Shown: positions 17,701 to 26,845, counted from the first letter of the stretch. The stretch: 64,000 bases of DNA from Planctomycetota bacterium (GCA_014381825.1 JACNKX010000112.1:58941-122940); one strand, 5' to 3'. Notes: generated by a model from the sequence alone, not told the origin. Translations and numbers: made by a program.

Positions 17701-17854
17701 AATAGCACTTCTTCGCAAAGATCGGCTCAACGTCGCGAGTGAAGTCAACTCGGTCGGACTGCTGTTTCGAGTCCTCTGCGAGCGCGCATGCTCCCAATGC
17801 GAAGAACGCGAGCATCGCGGCAATTGGACGAAAAGCAGTTGAGAATTGCGACAT
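14747..17854 (-). CDS. PSCyt1-DUF1549-DUF1553 planctomycete cytochrome-like protein (long form)
   Basis: 1035 residues, secreted (signal peptide about 1-27). Domain order: Planctomycete cytochrome C (PSCyt1) with haem motif CYSCH at 50-54; DUF1549 (about 150-380, with the LRRVYLDLIGLPPS signature and a second CAQCHNHKYD motif near 342); a ~200-residue insertion resembling a discoidin/galactose-binding region (about 455-620); then DUF1553 (about 730-1000, with NPLTARVAVNRWW and SSTYQQSS). The insertion makes it longer than the two paralogues in this window. The family is abundant in planctomycetes and associated with sulfated-polysaccharide catabolism; the biochemical role is not established. 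Unlike the others here it has no adjacent DUF1501 gene. Confidence 0.92.
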   Translation of the reverse strand: MSQFSTAFRPIAAMLAFFALGACALAEDSKQQSDRVDFTRDVEPIFAKKCYSCHGPDEQEGQLRLDAKSVFFKGGVSGKLIEDGKGKESLLYKFIAGIGDVERMPLDGDPLSDEEIATIVRWIDQGAAWPDGVGANITLDAHWAYIPPAIAPSPTVSKPQWIRTPLDAFVLHGLDNARLTPSPRADEAKLLRRVYLDLIGLPPSVEDVDAFLVSQSPDKYEQVIERLLASPQYGARWARPWLDAARYADSNGYQADQYRSVWPYRDWVINAMNADMPFDQFTLEQLAGDLLPKATIDQKIATGFSRLTTCNVEAGVNPEENRVNQIIDRVNTTGTVWLGSSIECAQCHNHKYDPFTQRDYYQLFAYFNNTPLEVEGNGVTYEFTGPKMDLPLTDEQHEALAQFEAEKAELATHIEPLVEERLKGLVDWERRVASSKADSVQWHTLDIVSFKSSGGASHSLLEDKSVLVGGTLPDHDVYTVVARTNLKGITGFKVETLTDASLPDMGPGRYERPNFILNEFSVTVNPQGTGSETATPVKLHGAAADFSQKGWDVAGAIDGDSKTGWAINPQFGKPHHATFLAERSIESETGSTFVFTLDQHYGAGRTIGRLRLSTMTGTPPPSALPEAITKIIAQTVNKRTAKQKKQLEDYFVELDPMIKSRRSQITELQKQIDSIKPITTLVMIEDEKPRMTAVFKRGNFQDQGEAVGMKTPESLPGLADVDSQDRRELARWITSRDNPLTARVAVNRWWAEIFGHGIVSTLEDFGTQGEKPSHPKLLDWLAVELMESGWSMKHVHRQLVLSSTYQQSSRLTPELLQQDPSNNLYARAPRFRLPAETVRDNALAIAGLLSRNMAGPPIFPPQPPNIWRHVGRNAPKYETSQGNDRFRRGIYVIWRRSAPYPSFTNFDAPDRASCVVNRPRTNTPLQALTLLNDPAYIEMALALAARIATAGQSASIEDRVAFAVKLCVARSATDAEVQHLSEVYRAELERLASSPDDVTEIAGKQTRSAADATDVAAWFYVANILLNLDETITKS

Positions 17855-17997
17855 AGATTGGCGGAAGCTTGTTCCGGCCTACTGTTACGCTTAACCTTGA
17901 AAAAACACCATTCATTAAACCACAAGGGCATGACGAGTGCCACAGCGAGATGTCTGAACGGCACGTGCCAGAACCCAAACAAAGAGGCCATCGGCGT

Positions 17998-18897
17998 ATG
18001 ACAGTCACACGAAGACAATTCGGACGAGCCGTAGCTGGTGGCGTTGCAATGGGACTATGCAGCCGCTCAGCGGACAAAACACTTCTTGCCGCATCACCCC
18101 GCGATCTGGCTGGCGAAGTTGGTATCACGAGCTCATCGCTCTCCGGCCATCTCGTCGCTAAGCCCAAGAGCGGCCAGTTCTCGATGCTCGATCTTCCACG
18201 TGTGATGCGAGACGAACTGGATATGCGAGTGATTGACTTGAACACCAGTTCGCTGGCTTCGATGGACAAGGCGTACTTGGACCAATGCCGCGAGGCAGCG
18301 GAGAAGGCTGGTTGCAAATTTACGAACTTGAAGATGAACCAACGCAACGTCGACATGAACAGCCCCGACGAAGCGACTCGTCGCAACGCGATCGATATTT
18401 ACAAGGCATCGATCGACGTGGCATCGCGACTCGGTTGCCGCTGGGCGCGCCCGCTGCCGTTGCCAGAGCTTCCCGACATGAAGATCCACGTTACGAGTTA
18501 TCAAGAGTTGGCCGACTATGGAGCCGAACGCAACGTCGATATGCTCGTCGAAAACTACGGCTGGATGCAAGGCGATTCGGACTCTGTCGTCAAGCTAGTC
18601 AAAGCCATTGGTCGCAGCGTGGCACCTTGTCCCGACACCGGCAATTGGAACGACAACGATATCCGCTACGAAGGACTTGCCAAGACATTCCCAACTGCCG
18701 TGACCTGCGACTACAAAGCGAAAGCCTTCGGGCCGAATGGCGAACACACGCAGTACGATCTTCAGCGTTGCTTCGACATCGGTTGGAGAGCCGGGTTCCG
18801 CGGACCGTGGTGTTTGGAACATGCCAATCGCGACCGGAAGACGTTGTTTCGCGAGTTGGCGAGGCTGCGAGATATGTTGCGCGGGTGGATGGTCTAA
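17998..18897 (+). CDS. Tat-exported sugar phosphate isomerase/epimerase-like TIM barrel
   Basis: 299 residues from the ATG at 17998, supported by an AAGAGG about 10 bases upstream and a twin-arginine leader (TRRQFGRAVAGGVAMG) directly after it; the frame is open 43 codons further upstream but without homology. The body fits the xylose-isomerase-like TIM barrel (AP endonuclease 2 superfamily), with LVENYGWMQ, CPDTGNWND and CDYKAKAFGP carrying probable metal ligands at strand ends. Members isomerise or epimerise keto-sugars. It is divergent from the DUF1553 gene, with a 143 bp spacer. Confidence 0.87.
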   Translation: MTVTRRQFGRAVAGGVAMGLCSRSADKTLLAASPRDLAGEVGITSSSLSGHLVAKPKSGQFSMLDLPRVMRDELDMRVIDLNTSSLASMDKAYLDQCREAAEKAGCKFTNLKMNQRNVDMNSPDEATRRNAIDIYKASIDVASRLGCRWARPLPLPELPDMKIHVTSYQELADYGAERNVDMLVENYGWMQGDSDSVVKLVKAIGRSVAPCPDTGNWNDNDIRYEGLAKTFPTAVTCDYKAKAFGPNGEHTQYDLQRCFDIGWRAGFRGPWCLEHANRDRKTLFRELARLRDMLRGWMV

Positions 18898-18956
18898 ACT
18901 GGCCCGAGCCCCGCATTCTTGAAGTCCACGCAGCTCGCCCGTTATTAGGCGCTTTA

Positions 18957-19271
18957 TCAAAGACTCAGAAGGGTGGCGATTAACGTGTACGCGACGAAAG
19001 TGATGCTCAGCCGGGCGAGACAAACACCAATGAAGCCACTGACGAGGCAACCGGCATCACGCGAAGTGCAAGCATCCCACACACAGAAAATCCCGAACAG
19101 GAATCCGGGTACGGAAATCCCAACAATGAATGCGGCCCAGATTCCGAGTTGCGCGAAAATCGCTAGGCCAATCGAACAGATCGTTGTAGCACCAATTAAC
19201 GAGATAAGTCTGAACTGCTTTGACGAAGTCGACGTCGATTCTGTCAGCTCGGAGATATTCTTAGATTCCAT
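18957..19271 (-). CDS. Small polytopic membrane protein, unknown
   Basis: 104 residues. A serine/threonine-rich N-terminus (1-18) is followed by three hydrophobic segments, about 22-46, 48-66 and 78-103. A cysteine pair (CTSRDAGC) lies in the loop between the second and third helices. No family recognised. The length, the well-separated helices and the fit between two plus-strand genes make it a plausible real gene, but no strong ribosome site was seen. Confidence 0.55.
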   Translation of the reverse strand: MESKNISELTESTSTSSKQFRLISLIGATTICSIGLAIFAQLGIWAAFIVGISVPGFLFGIFCVWDACTSRDAGCLVSGFIGVCLARLSITFVAYTLIATLLSL

Positions 19272-19543
19272 TTCGTCAGTTCGCTACCCACGCCCTGAGC
19301 CAACCTTCGTTATTCTCAAGTTTCGCCGTCGGCTACTTAAGCAGAGTCTGAATCGCATAATCTCAACTCTTCGGTCTTTGAAGATACTCGAAAAAATGGA
19401 CTTTTACGATGCCCAATTCACTATAGCGCAAACGTAACACACACATTCCATGTCGCGACCGTGCGTGCGACATGATAGTATGGGGCTACCCGCCGCTTTG
19501 TGACTTAGCTCCACGTAATCTACGCCTGCCGGAGCACTCTCGT

Positions 19544-22000
19544 ATGCTTGCCCATAGTATTCCGTTGACAATGGTTTTTACCTGCATTGTGCCGCTGTTG
19601 GCCACTGCGAACGAGCCCGATCCGGCAGGTCTCGACTTCTTTGAAAAGAAGATTCGTCCCGTCTTGATCGACAGGTGTTATCAGTGTCATTCGGCAAAGG
19701 CGAAAGACGCGGGCAAGTTAAAGGGCGGGTTGTTGTTGGATAGTCGAGAGGGAGTGCATGTGGGCGGGGACACCGGCCCAGCGATCACACCAGGCAAGAT
19801 CGATGAGAGCTTGCTTATCGACGCAATTCGCTTCGGCGAAGATGCGTACCAAATGCCGCCCGATGGCAAGCTCTCGGCGGAAGTGATTGCTGACTTTGAA
19901 AAGTGGGTTGCGATGGGCGCACCTGATCCTCGCGATACGGCTCCGAGTTCGAATCCGAAACGGTCCATCGACTGGGAGAAGGCGCGGCAGCATTGGTCGT
20001 TGCAAGCTCCGCTACGACATGAACCGCCAGTCGTTCAAGATGCGGCTTGGCCAAGCACGGCCATCGACTCGTTTATTTTGGCGAGAATTGAAGCCGCTAA
20101 GTTGAAACCGACCGCGAAGGTCGATCGACAGAGCCTACTACGCCGCGCCTACTTCGATCTGACTGGATTACCACCCACGATCGAACAGCAGCAACAGTTC
20201 CTCGCCGACGAATCTCCGGAGGCCTATCGCCAATTGATCGACCGCTTGCTCAAGTCAGCTCACCACGGCGAGCGGTGGGGGCGGCATTGGTTAGATGTGG
20301 CGAGGTATTCTGAAGACAACACAAACATGGGGCCGTTCAACGGGCCGTACCCACATGCTTGGCGTTATCGCGATTGGGTTGTTAAAGCGGTCAATGAAGA
20401 CGTCCCGTATGACCAGTTCATTATCCGCCAACTTGCAACCGATTTCCTCCCGGAAACCGGACCAGAAGATCATACGGCGCTCGGTTTTCAAGGCCTTGCG
20501 CCTTCGTATCACAAAGAAGTTGCCTTAGCGCAGGTTGTCCTTGAGAACCGTTACGCAGACGAATGGGAAGATCGCGTCGATGGGATCGGCCGCGGCTTGC
20601 TTGGTCTCACCCTGGCCTGTGCCCGTTGCCACGACCACAAGTACGACGCAGTGACCGTTGAAGATTACTACGCGCTGGCCGGAGTCTTTGCGTCGTGTCG
20701 CCAAACAACTCGGCCCATCATCTCCGCGCCAGAAGTCGCCAAAACGCAGCCGGCTCGCGATCGCGTGACGGCTTTAGAGAAGGAGCTTGTGGAGCCTGAG
20801 AAGAAGGCAAAGGAGCTTACAAAGGAAGTTGCAGATCTGGAAAAGAAAGCAAAGACCGAGACAGCCGACTCGGCAAACGAGCGTCTCGCGACGGCGAAGC
20901 AAGAGCTTGAGGCGGTCAACAAACAGGTCGCCGCCGCCAAGACAGAGATCGAAGAGTTAAAAAAGATACCTGGATTCGAAGTGCCGGTTGCCGATTCGCT
21001 AACCGAAGAGCAAGTCCGAGTCGAAGAGATCACCACGGAGCGGATGAAGATTGTCTACTATCCCGATAAGCCGCGCGATCTGAACATCTTCGTGCGGGGC
21101 GATGCAGGTCGACTTGGTCCACTCGTGAAACGGAGGTTCTTGCAGATTCTGTCTGATGGCGAGCCGACGATCTTCTCCGAGGGTAGTGGTCGACTAGAGC
21201 TGGCTATGGCGATCGCCAACCGCCAGAATCCACTGACGGCTCGGGTCGCGGTCAATCGCGTTTGGATGCATCACTTCGGAATTGGCTTGGTCGACACGCC
21301 GAGCAATTTCGGCATGAATGGTTCGGTGCCGTCACATCCGGAGTTACTCGATGACTTGGCCGTTCGATTCATGGAGAACGGTTGGTCGATGAAGTGGCTG
21401 CATCGCGAGATCATGCTGTCATCGACGTACCAACAGTCGGCGACTTCTTCAGACGTTGCTTCGATCGATCCAGACAACCGTCTGCTGTCACGATTCAACC
21501 GACGACGTCTCAGTGCGGAAGCGTTTCGCGATTCGGTCTTGGCGGTCAGCGGGAATCTTGACGATTCGTTAGGTGGGCCGTCAGGCGACGCGGATGATGC
21601 AAAGTTCGCTCGCCGAACAATCTATGCTTCGGTTTCTCGCCACAAGTTAAGCGACACGCTTCAGACTTTCGACTTCCCGGATCCAGCCATCCACTGCGAG
21701 AAGCGAGCGGATACGACGACTCCTTTGCAACAGATGTTCGTCCTGAACTCGCCGTTCGTGCGTGAGCAAGCGATTGCACTCGCCGAACGAGTCCAACGCG
21801 ACGGCGGCGAGACCCTTGAGCAACGGACGACACACGTTCATCGCCTTCTGTACGCACGCGATCCGCTCGAAGCCGAGTTGCAGATCGCTCGCGATTTCTT
21901 TTCCGAAGTTGACTCAGTCGATGAACAAGCGATATCGACGCATTGGCAGCGTTACGCACATGCATTATTGAGCAGTAATGAGTTTCTCTATGTGGACTGA
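19544..22000 (+). CDS. PSCyt1-DUF1549-DUF1553 protein with coiled-coil insert
   Basis: 818 residues from the ATG at 19544, preceded by GGAG 9 bases upstream; an N-terminal signal peptide ends near residue 23. PSCyt1 haem motif CYQCH is at 45-49, followed by DUF1549 with LLRRAYFDLTGLPPT and a second motif CARCHDHKYD near 359. Residues about 405-476 form a long, charged coiled coil rich in Glu, Lys and Ala heptads that is absent from the paralogue at 33933. DUF1553 then follows, with NPLTARVAVNRVW and SSTYQQSA. Its stop overlaps the start of the DUF1501 gene by 23 bp, indicating translational coupling. Confidence 0.93.
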   Translation: MLAHSIPLTMVFTCIVPLLATANEPDPAGLDFFEKKIRPVLIDRCYQCHSAKAKDAGKLKGGLLLDSREGVHVGGDTGPAITPGKIDESLLIDAIRFGEDAYQMPPDGKLSAEVIADFEKWVAMGAPDPRDTAPSSNPKRSIDWEKARQHWSLQAPLRHEPPVVQDAAWPSTAIDSFILARIEAAKLKPTAKVDRQSLLRRAYFDLTGLPPTIEQQQQFLADESPEAYRQLIDRLLKSAHHGERWGRHWLDVARYSEDNTNMGPFNGPYPHAWRYRDWVVKAVNEDVPYDQFIIRQLATDFLPETGPEDHTALGFQGLAPSYHKEVALAQVVLENRYADEWEDRVDGIGRGLLGLTLACARCHDHKYDAVTVEDYYALAGVFASCRQTTRPIISAPEVAKTQPARDRVTALEKELVEPEKKAKELTKEVADLEKKAKTETADSANERLATAKQELEAVNKQVAAAKTEIEELKKIPGFEVPVADSLTEEQVRVEEITTERMKIVYYPDKPRDLNIFVRGDAGRLGPLVKRRFLQILSDGEPTIFSEGSGRLELAMAIANRQNPLTARVAVNRVWMHHFGIGLVDTPSNFGMNGSVPSHPELLDDLAVRFMENGWSMKWLHREIMLSSTYQQSATSSDVASIDPDNRLLSRFNRRRLSAEAFRDSVLAVSGNLDDSLGGPSGDADDAKFARRTIYASVSRHKLSDTLQTFDFPDPAIHCEKRADTTTPLQQMFVLNSPFVREQAIALAERVQRDGGETLEQRTTHVHRLLYARDPLEAELQIARDFFSEVDSVDEQAISTHWQRYAHALLSSNEFLYVD

Positions 22001-23375
22001 CCTCACACAAGAAAGTGCGGGAATCGTTTCTCGTCGCGACATGCTGCGCTATGTCGGTGGTGGCTTTGGGATGCTTGGTTTGACCGGTGCGTTATCGCCG
22101 AAGTCGGCTGCCGCAGCGTTGGCACCCCATATCGCTCCGCGCGCAAAGCGCGTGATCTTCCTGTTCATGAGTGGCGGTCCTTCGCAAGTTGATACGTTTG
22201 ATCCGAAGCCGATGTTGGCGAAGCTTGCCGGCCAGAAGCCGAAGGGGGCTGACATTCGTACCGCTTCGCCGACCGCGGGATTGCTGCCGTCGACGGTTCG
22301 CTTTCGACGATTCGGCGATTCGGGCATTCCGGTGTCGGAACACTTGCATCAACTTGGCGGTCACGTTGACGAGATGGCGATCATTCGCTCGATGCATACT
22401 GACTTTCCAAACCACGCACCCGCGCTGTGCATGATGAATTTGGGAGTGCTGACGCCGACACGACCTAGCCTGGGGTCTTGGACTTCGTATGGGCTCGGAA
22501 CGGAAAACGAAAACCTGCCAAGCTACATAGCGCTGTGTCCCGGCAAGCCAGTCGTTGGCCCAAAGCTTTGGGGAGCAGCGTTCCTACCCGGTCGACATCA
22601 AGCGACGCACATCAACAACTCGGATCTGACTCCCGAGAAGATGATCCCACACTTGAAGAACGACTTCCTGTCACGAGACGATCAGCGCAGCCAACTCGAT
22701 CTCATTACGCGCATCAACCGTCAGCATGCGGCAGAACGACTTGGCGACGATGCTCTGGAGACTCGTATTCGTTCGATGGAATTGGCGTTTCGCATGCAGT
22801 ACGAGGCGCTTGACACGTTTGATATTTCGCAGGAATCGAAAGGGACCGCGGAGGCTTATGGGGCGAGCGAGTTTTCCAAATCCTGCCTGCTCGCCCGTCG
22901 ATTGAGCGAGCGAGGCGTTCGCTTTGTGCAAGTCTTCTACGGAAACCGGCAGCCCTGGGACACGCACAGCAACCACAACGCCGGGAACGAGCGACTGTGC
23001 AAGGATGTTGATCGACCGATCGCACAATTGCTGACTGATCTCAAACAGCGGGGCCTGCTCGACGAGACGTTGGTCATTTGGGGCGGCGAGTTCGGGCGAA
23101 CTCCCACTTCACAAAGCGGTGACGGGCGTGATCACAATCCGTTTGGCTTTACGATGTGGCTGGCGGGCGGTGGCATCAAGGGCGGGACTGTTCATGGCGC
23201 GTCCGACGACTTTGGATTCACCGCTGTCGAGAATAAAGTTCACGTCCACGATCTACACGCAACAGTCTTACATTTGCTGGGGTTGGATCACGAGCGATTG
23301 ACGTACGAGTACAGTGGTCGCAAGTTTCGGCTCACGGATGTCGAGGGCACGATCGTGCAGAATATCATCGCATGA
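21978..23375 (+). CDS. DUF1501 protein, Tat-exported
   Basis: 465 residues. A twin-arginine-like leader (SRRDMLRYVGGGFGMLG) begins near residue 18. The body is the DUF1501 (sulfatase/alkaline-phosphatase-like fold) family, with RVIFLFMSGGPSQVDTFDPKP after the leader, QPWDTHSNHN, VIWGGEFGRTPTSQ, GRDHNPFGF and a C-terminal HDLHATVLHLLGLDH. The conserved Asp and His positions resemble metal-site residues of alkaline-phosphatase superfamily enzymes, but activity is unproven. Middle gene of a three-gene coupled operon; alternative starts at 21990 or later would not change the mature protein. Confidence 0.93.
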   Translation: MSFSMWTDLTQESAGIVSRRDMLRYVGGGFGMLGLTGALSPKSAAAALAPHIAPRAKRVIFLFMSGGPSQVDTFDPKPMLAKLAGQKPKGADIRTASPTAGLLPSTVRFRRFGDSGIPVSEHLHQLGGHVDEMAIIRSMHTDFPNHAPALCMMNLGVLTPTRPSLGSWTSYGLGTENENLPSYIALCPGKPVVGPKLWGAAFLPGRHQATHINNSDLTPEKMIPHLKNDFLSRDDQRSQLDLITRINRQHAAERLGDDALETRIRSMELAFRMQYEALDTFDISQESKGTAEAYGASEFSKSCLLARRLSERGVRFVQVFYGNRQPWDTHSNHNAGNERLCKDVDRPIAQLLTDLKQRGLLDETLVIWGGEFGRTPTSQSGDGRDHNPFGFTMWLAGGGIKGGTVHGASDDFGFTAVENKVHVHDLHATVLHLLGLDHERLTYEYSGRKFRLTDVEGTIVQNIIA

Positions 23376-25375
23376 CCAGCGCGCGACTGCTGCTGCGCCT
23401 GATGGTTGTGACGTTATTCGGGAGCAGCATACTCTGCGGACGAAGCCAATGCCGTGCCGATGAATCAGCCGGCAGTTGGCCGTTCATTCGAGGGGACGAT
23501 CTCGACGGGCAAACCTCGGAAACAGGTTTGCTGGATACATGGCCTGTCCCTGGGCCGCCAGTCCTGTGGACGCGAGAACTCGGACAAGGGTACTCGTCGT
23601 TCGTGGCGTGGGACGATCGTGTCGCGACGCAGTATCAAACACTGGCCGGACAGTTCGTGATCTGCCTCGATGCGGATACTGGAACGACCCTGTGGCAGCA
23701 TCGCTACGACTGGCCTCATGAAACGGCTGGCGTCTATCCAGGCCCACGTTCGACTCCCACCTATGCCAACGGACGATTGTATTTCGCCTCGCCATCGGGC
23801 TACGTCGGATGCCTTGATGCAAGCGATGGCACGCCTCGCTGGTCTCGCAATCCAAAAGAGGAGTTCGATGGCGACGGCACCGACTTTGGCTATTCGTGTT
23901 CGCCGACGGTAATTGACGGCAAAGTGTTGCTACCTGTCGGTGGAAAGGGCGCGAGCATGATCGCGCTCGACGTGGACGACGGCTCGCTTGTATGGCAAGC
24001 CGGTGACGATGCGGCAAGCTATACGCCGGCATATCCAGTTACGTGGAACGGTCGACGGTGCGTTATTGGATATTTGAGGAATGTGCTGATCTGTCACGAC
24101 CTTGAATCAGGCGAGTTGATCTGGCGACATTTTCTTTCGACGGGATACGACGAGCATTCGGCGTGGCCAATTTACTCGGAGCCGTACCTTTGGATATCGA
24201 GCCCGTTTCAGTCGGGATCGGAGTTGCTTGAGATCACCGGCGACCCTGAGCGCCCCGTCCGAACCATATGGAAGAGCCGTCGGATGTCAAACGATATCTT
24301 CTCCAGCGTGCTTGTCGACGGCTCGATCTACGGCTTCGATTTATACGAGGCTCAAGCAAAGGTTCATCGTCCATCGCGCGGCTCGTTTCTTTGTCAGGAC
24401 TTGATGACTGGCGAGGAGCTGTGGTCGGTGGGCGATCCGCAGCGCCGATATGTTGAGCGAACAATTGACCATGATGCAGAACCGCGAGTCGGTCATGCGA
24501 CGGTTATCGTTGCCGATGGCAAGTTAATCCTGATGAATGATACGGGCGAGCTGATTCTCGCGCGAGTCAATCCGAAACGGTACGAAGAACTCGCCAGAGT
24601 CAGCATCTTGGGCGGCGAGATCTGTTGGACTCAACCCACGATCCACCGAAAGCGATTATTCGTCAGGAGTCACAGTCGAGCGGTGTGCGTTTACTTGGGC
24701 GACCCGAGCGAACTGGAGGTATCAATTCGCGATCGCGCCATTACGGCCATCGACCTTCCACAGCGCAAATACGTTGACCTGGCGGCGATGATTCTTGGCA
24801 TCGAGCCGGAGTACGCTTTCGATTTGCCTAGTATCGAGTGGTTGCGAACTTGGTTCATTGTCTCGGTGTGCGGCATCCTGCCCGGCAGCTTTGTCGTCAC
24901 GATGATCGTCCGAGGAATCGTCGGCGCGAGAATGGGATACGACATTTGTCGCTGGATGTTTTGGCTGACGTCCTTTTCGGCGGGTGCGCTGGGGACGACG
25001 TTCATCAGTCGCTGGCAAGACGACTTTGTGTTTACATGGCCCGTGTGTATCTTCGTTGCCTTTCAAGCTGCCGTTGCCGAAACTCGATCTAGAAAGCAGC
25101 AGCCCGATGGCCGAAAGGTGCGTTTGCGCTCTGTGGCCGCAGCACTGCTACTCGTCGTCAGCTGTTTGACTTACTTTCTTCTATGCCGCCGACTGAGCCT
25201 TGTATTTGAGTGGGTGTTTCTATGCGGTTTTGCGGCTGCGTTGCCCTTCTCGATCGTCGCATCACTATGCAATCGCGACAGGAAATGGCGCGTGGCGTGG
25301 GAAGCTTTCTTCACCTTGTTGGCGTTCACTGGCTTTTACTGGGGAGCTGCCGCTATCTTGTTATTCAAATCGTGA
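23372..25375 (+). CDS. PQQ-type beta-propeller protein with C-terminal membrane domain
   Basis: 667 residues, starting in an ATGA overlap with the DUF1501 stop. A signal peptide (about 1-28) precedes a quinoprotein-like/PQQ-repeat propeller (about 30-450) with recurring blade motifs such as LDADTGTTLWQHR, LDASDGTPRWSRN, LDVDDGSLVWQAG and LESGELIWRHF. The last ~180 residues hold about six hydrophobic helices. No PQQ-dehydrogenase catalytic residues were recognised, so it may be structural or a sensor in the periplasm anchored at its C-terminus. The operon context ties it to the DUF1549/1553 and DUF1501 proteins upstream. Confidence 0.87.
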   Translation: MTSARLLLRLMVVTLFGSSILCGRSQCRADESAGSWPFIRGDDLDGQTSETGLLDTWPVPGPPVLWTRELGQGYSSFVAWDDRVATQYQTLAGQFVICLDADTGTTLWQHRYDWPHETAGVYPGPRSTPTYANGRLYFASPSGYVGCLDASDGTPRWSRNPKEEFDGDGTDFGYSCSPTVIDGKVLLPVGGKGASMIALDVDDGSLVWQAGDDAASYTPAYPVTWNGRRCVIGYLRNVLICHDLESGELIWRHFLSTGYDEHSAWPIYSEPYLWISSPFQSGSELLEITGDPERPVRTIWKSRRMSNDIFSSVLVDGSIYGFDLYEAQAKVHRPSRGSFLCQDLMTGEELWSVGDPQRRYVERTIDHDAEPRVGHATVIVADGKLILMNDTGELILARVNPKRYEELARVSILGGEICWTQPTIHRKRLFVRSHSRAVCVYLGDPSELEVSIRDRAITAIDLPQRKYVDLAAMILGIEPEYAFDLPSIEWLRTWFIVSVCGILPGSFVVTMIVRGIVGARMGYDICRWMFWLTSFSAGALGTTFISRWQDDFVFTWPVCIFVAFQAAVAETRSRKQQPDGRKVRLRSVAAALLLVVSCLTYFLLCRRLSLVFEWVFLCGFAAALPFSIVASLCNRDRKWRVAWEAFFTLLAFTGFYWGAAAILLFKS

Positions 25376-25464
25376 CTCGCAACAGGTAAATCGCAAGTTT
25401 CTGTAATTGCCATCATGTATACTGCGGCTGTTAAAGCTCGACTTTCTAACAAGAGGAACACTCG

Positions 25465-26448
25465 ATGCTGTCTCCTATCTCTCAACGCATGTGCATACTC
25501 TTAATCGTGGCGAACGTCGCAATCGTATCGTCAGCTCATCTCGCGATGGCAGAAGCCCAAATCAAAATGAAAACCTACACCTACAAGAAGGTCGGCGAAC
25601 TGGAGATCAAGCTCGACGTCTACCGCGCGAGCGACGAGACGATTCGCCCGTTGGTGGTGTGGATTCATGGCGGAGCTTTGATCAACGGGCATCGGGCAGG
25701 AGTTAGCGGACGCGTTAAGAAGTGGGCCCTCGACTCAGGTTATGTATTGGCTTCGATCGACTACCGGCTCGCTCCAGAAACACAATTGCCGGAGATCATT
25801 CAAGATGTTGAAGACGCGTTTACGTGGCTTCATAAGGAAGGGCCATCGTTGCTGAAAATCGATCCAGAGAGGATCGTTGTGAGCGGCGGATCGGCGGGAG
25901 GCTATTTGACGTTTGTCACTGGGCATCGCGTCAACCCGAGGCCCAAGGCGCTCGTTCCATTTTGGGGTTACGGTGACCTCGTCGGTGATTGGTACAGTCG
26001 ACCGAGTCCGCATCCGCGTCATCATGGCACAAAGCTGACCCGCGCAGAGGCATTCAAGCAAGTCAGCGGACCACCGGTTTCCGATTCGCGAGATCGAGTT
26101 GGCAATGGAGGTGCCTTTTATCAGCATTGCCGCCAGAAGGGCATTTGGCCAAAGTCGGTTTCCGGGTGGGATCCACATACTCAGGCCGAGCGGTTTCATC
26201 CGTTCATGCCGCTCAAGAATGTGACGGCGGACTATCCGCCGACCCTTATGATTCACGGTACTGCGGACACCGACGTACCGTATGAACAGTCCGTTCTAAT
26301 GGCCGCTGAATTCAAAAGGCATCAAGTGCCGCACGAACTGGTTTCTATTCCGGATGCTGAGCACGGATTGGGCGGCGGTGATGCGAAGCTGATCGACGAA
26401 GCCTATGCAAAGGCTTTTGCATTCCTGACGAACCACTTGGAGAAGTAA
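25465..26448 (+). CDS. Secreted alpha/beta-hydrolase (esterase/lipase, BD-FAE-like)
   Basis: 327 residues with a signal peptide (about 1-28). The oxyanion motif is WIHGGALING at 66-75 and the nucleophile S143 is in VVSGGSAGG. The acid is probably in GTADTDVPYEQS and the histidine in DAEHGLGGGD. This is the arrangement of hormone-sensitive-lipase/BD-FAE type carboxylesterases that remove acyl groups from polysaccharides or small esters. It stands alone on the plus strand after the propeller gene, and its stop is directly next to the stop of the convergent thioesterase gene. Confidence 0.9.
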   Translation: MLSPISQRMCILLIVANVAIVSSAHLAMAEAQIKMKTYTYKKVGELEIKLDVYRASDETIRPLVVWIHGGALINGHRAGVSGRVKKWALDSGYVLASIDYRLAPETQLPEIIQDVEDAFTWLHKEGPSLLKIDPERIVVSGGSAGGYLTFVTGHRVNPRPKALVPFWGYGDLVGDWYSRPSPHPRHHGTKLTRAEAFKQVSGPPVSDSRDRVGNGGAFYQHCRQKGIWPKSVSGWDPHTQAERFHPFMPLKNVTADYPPTLMIHGTADTDVPYEQSVLMAAEFKRHQVPHELVSIPDAEHGLGGGDAKLIDEAYAKAFAFLTNHLEK

Positions 26449-26449
26449 A

Positions 26450-26845
26450 CTACTTCTGCTTGCGAGCGACGGATTTGGAGAAACGTACCGCCTCGACGAC
26501 CGCACGCTTGTGCGTACCGCGCGCAATCAACTCTTGCTCATCATGTGCTTCCACCTGAAACGTGATGCTCCGCCCATCAATATGGATCACTTTGGCTCGA
26601 CATCGAACCTTGTGACCCAATGGCGTCGCGGCCAAGTGCTGAACATCCAGATGCACTCCAACACACGCCTCACCGCTCTCAAACAATGGAAGCAACGCTT
26701 CACGCGCGGAATGTTCCAAGTACCAGACCAACGTCGGCGTGCTTAGCACTTCGGGCATGCCGAGATCATCGAAATCGATTGTATGCGAGGTATCAACAGT
26801 GAAGCTGAGTTCGCCAGCTTCCCCAATTTTTAGTGTGCGGATCAT
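26450..26845 (-). CDS. Thioesterase-superfamily protein (FlK-like hot-dog fold)
   Basis: 131 residues from the ATG at 26845; the frame extends upstream to 27067, but that part covers a hairpin and has no protein-like composition. The sequence matches the fluoroacetyl-CoA-thioesterase-like branch of hot-dog thioesterases: STPTLVWYLEHSAREALLP carries the Thr/Glu active-site region, followed by GVHLDVQHLAATPLG and the RGTHKRAVV histidine block. It probably hydrolyses an acyl-CoA in the cytoplasm. It lies tail-to-tail with the esterase gene, one base apart. Confidence 0.87.
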   Translation of the reverse strand: MIRTLKIGEAGELSFTVDTSHTIDFDDLGMPEVLSTPTLVWYLEHSAREALLPLFESGEACVGVHLDVQHLAATPLGHKVRCRAKVIHIDGRSITFQVEAHDEQELIARGTHKRAVVEAVRFSKSVARKQK

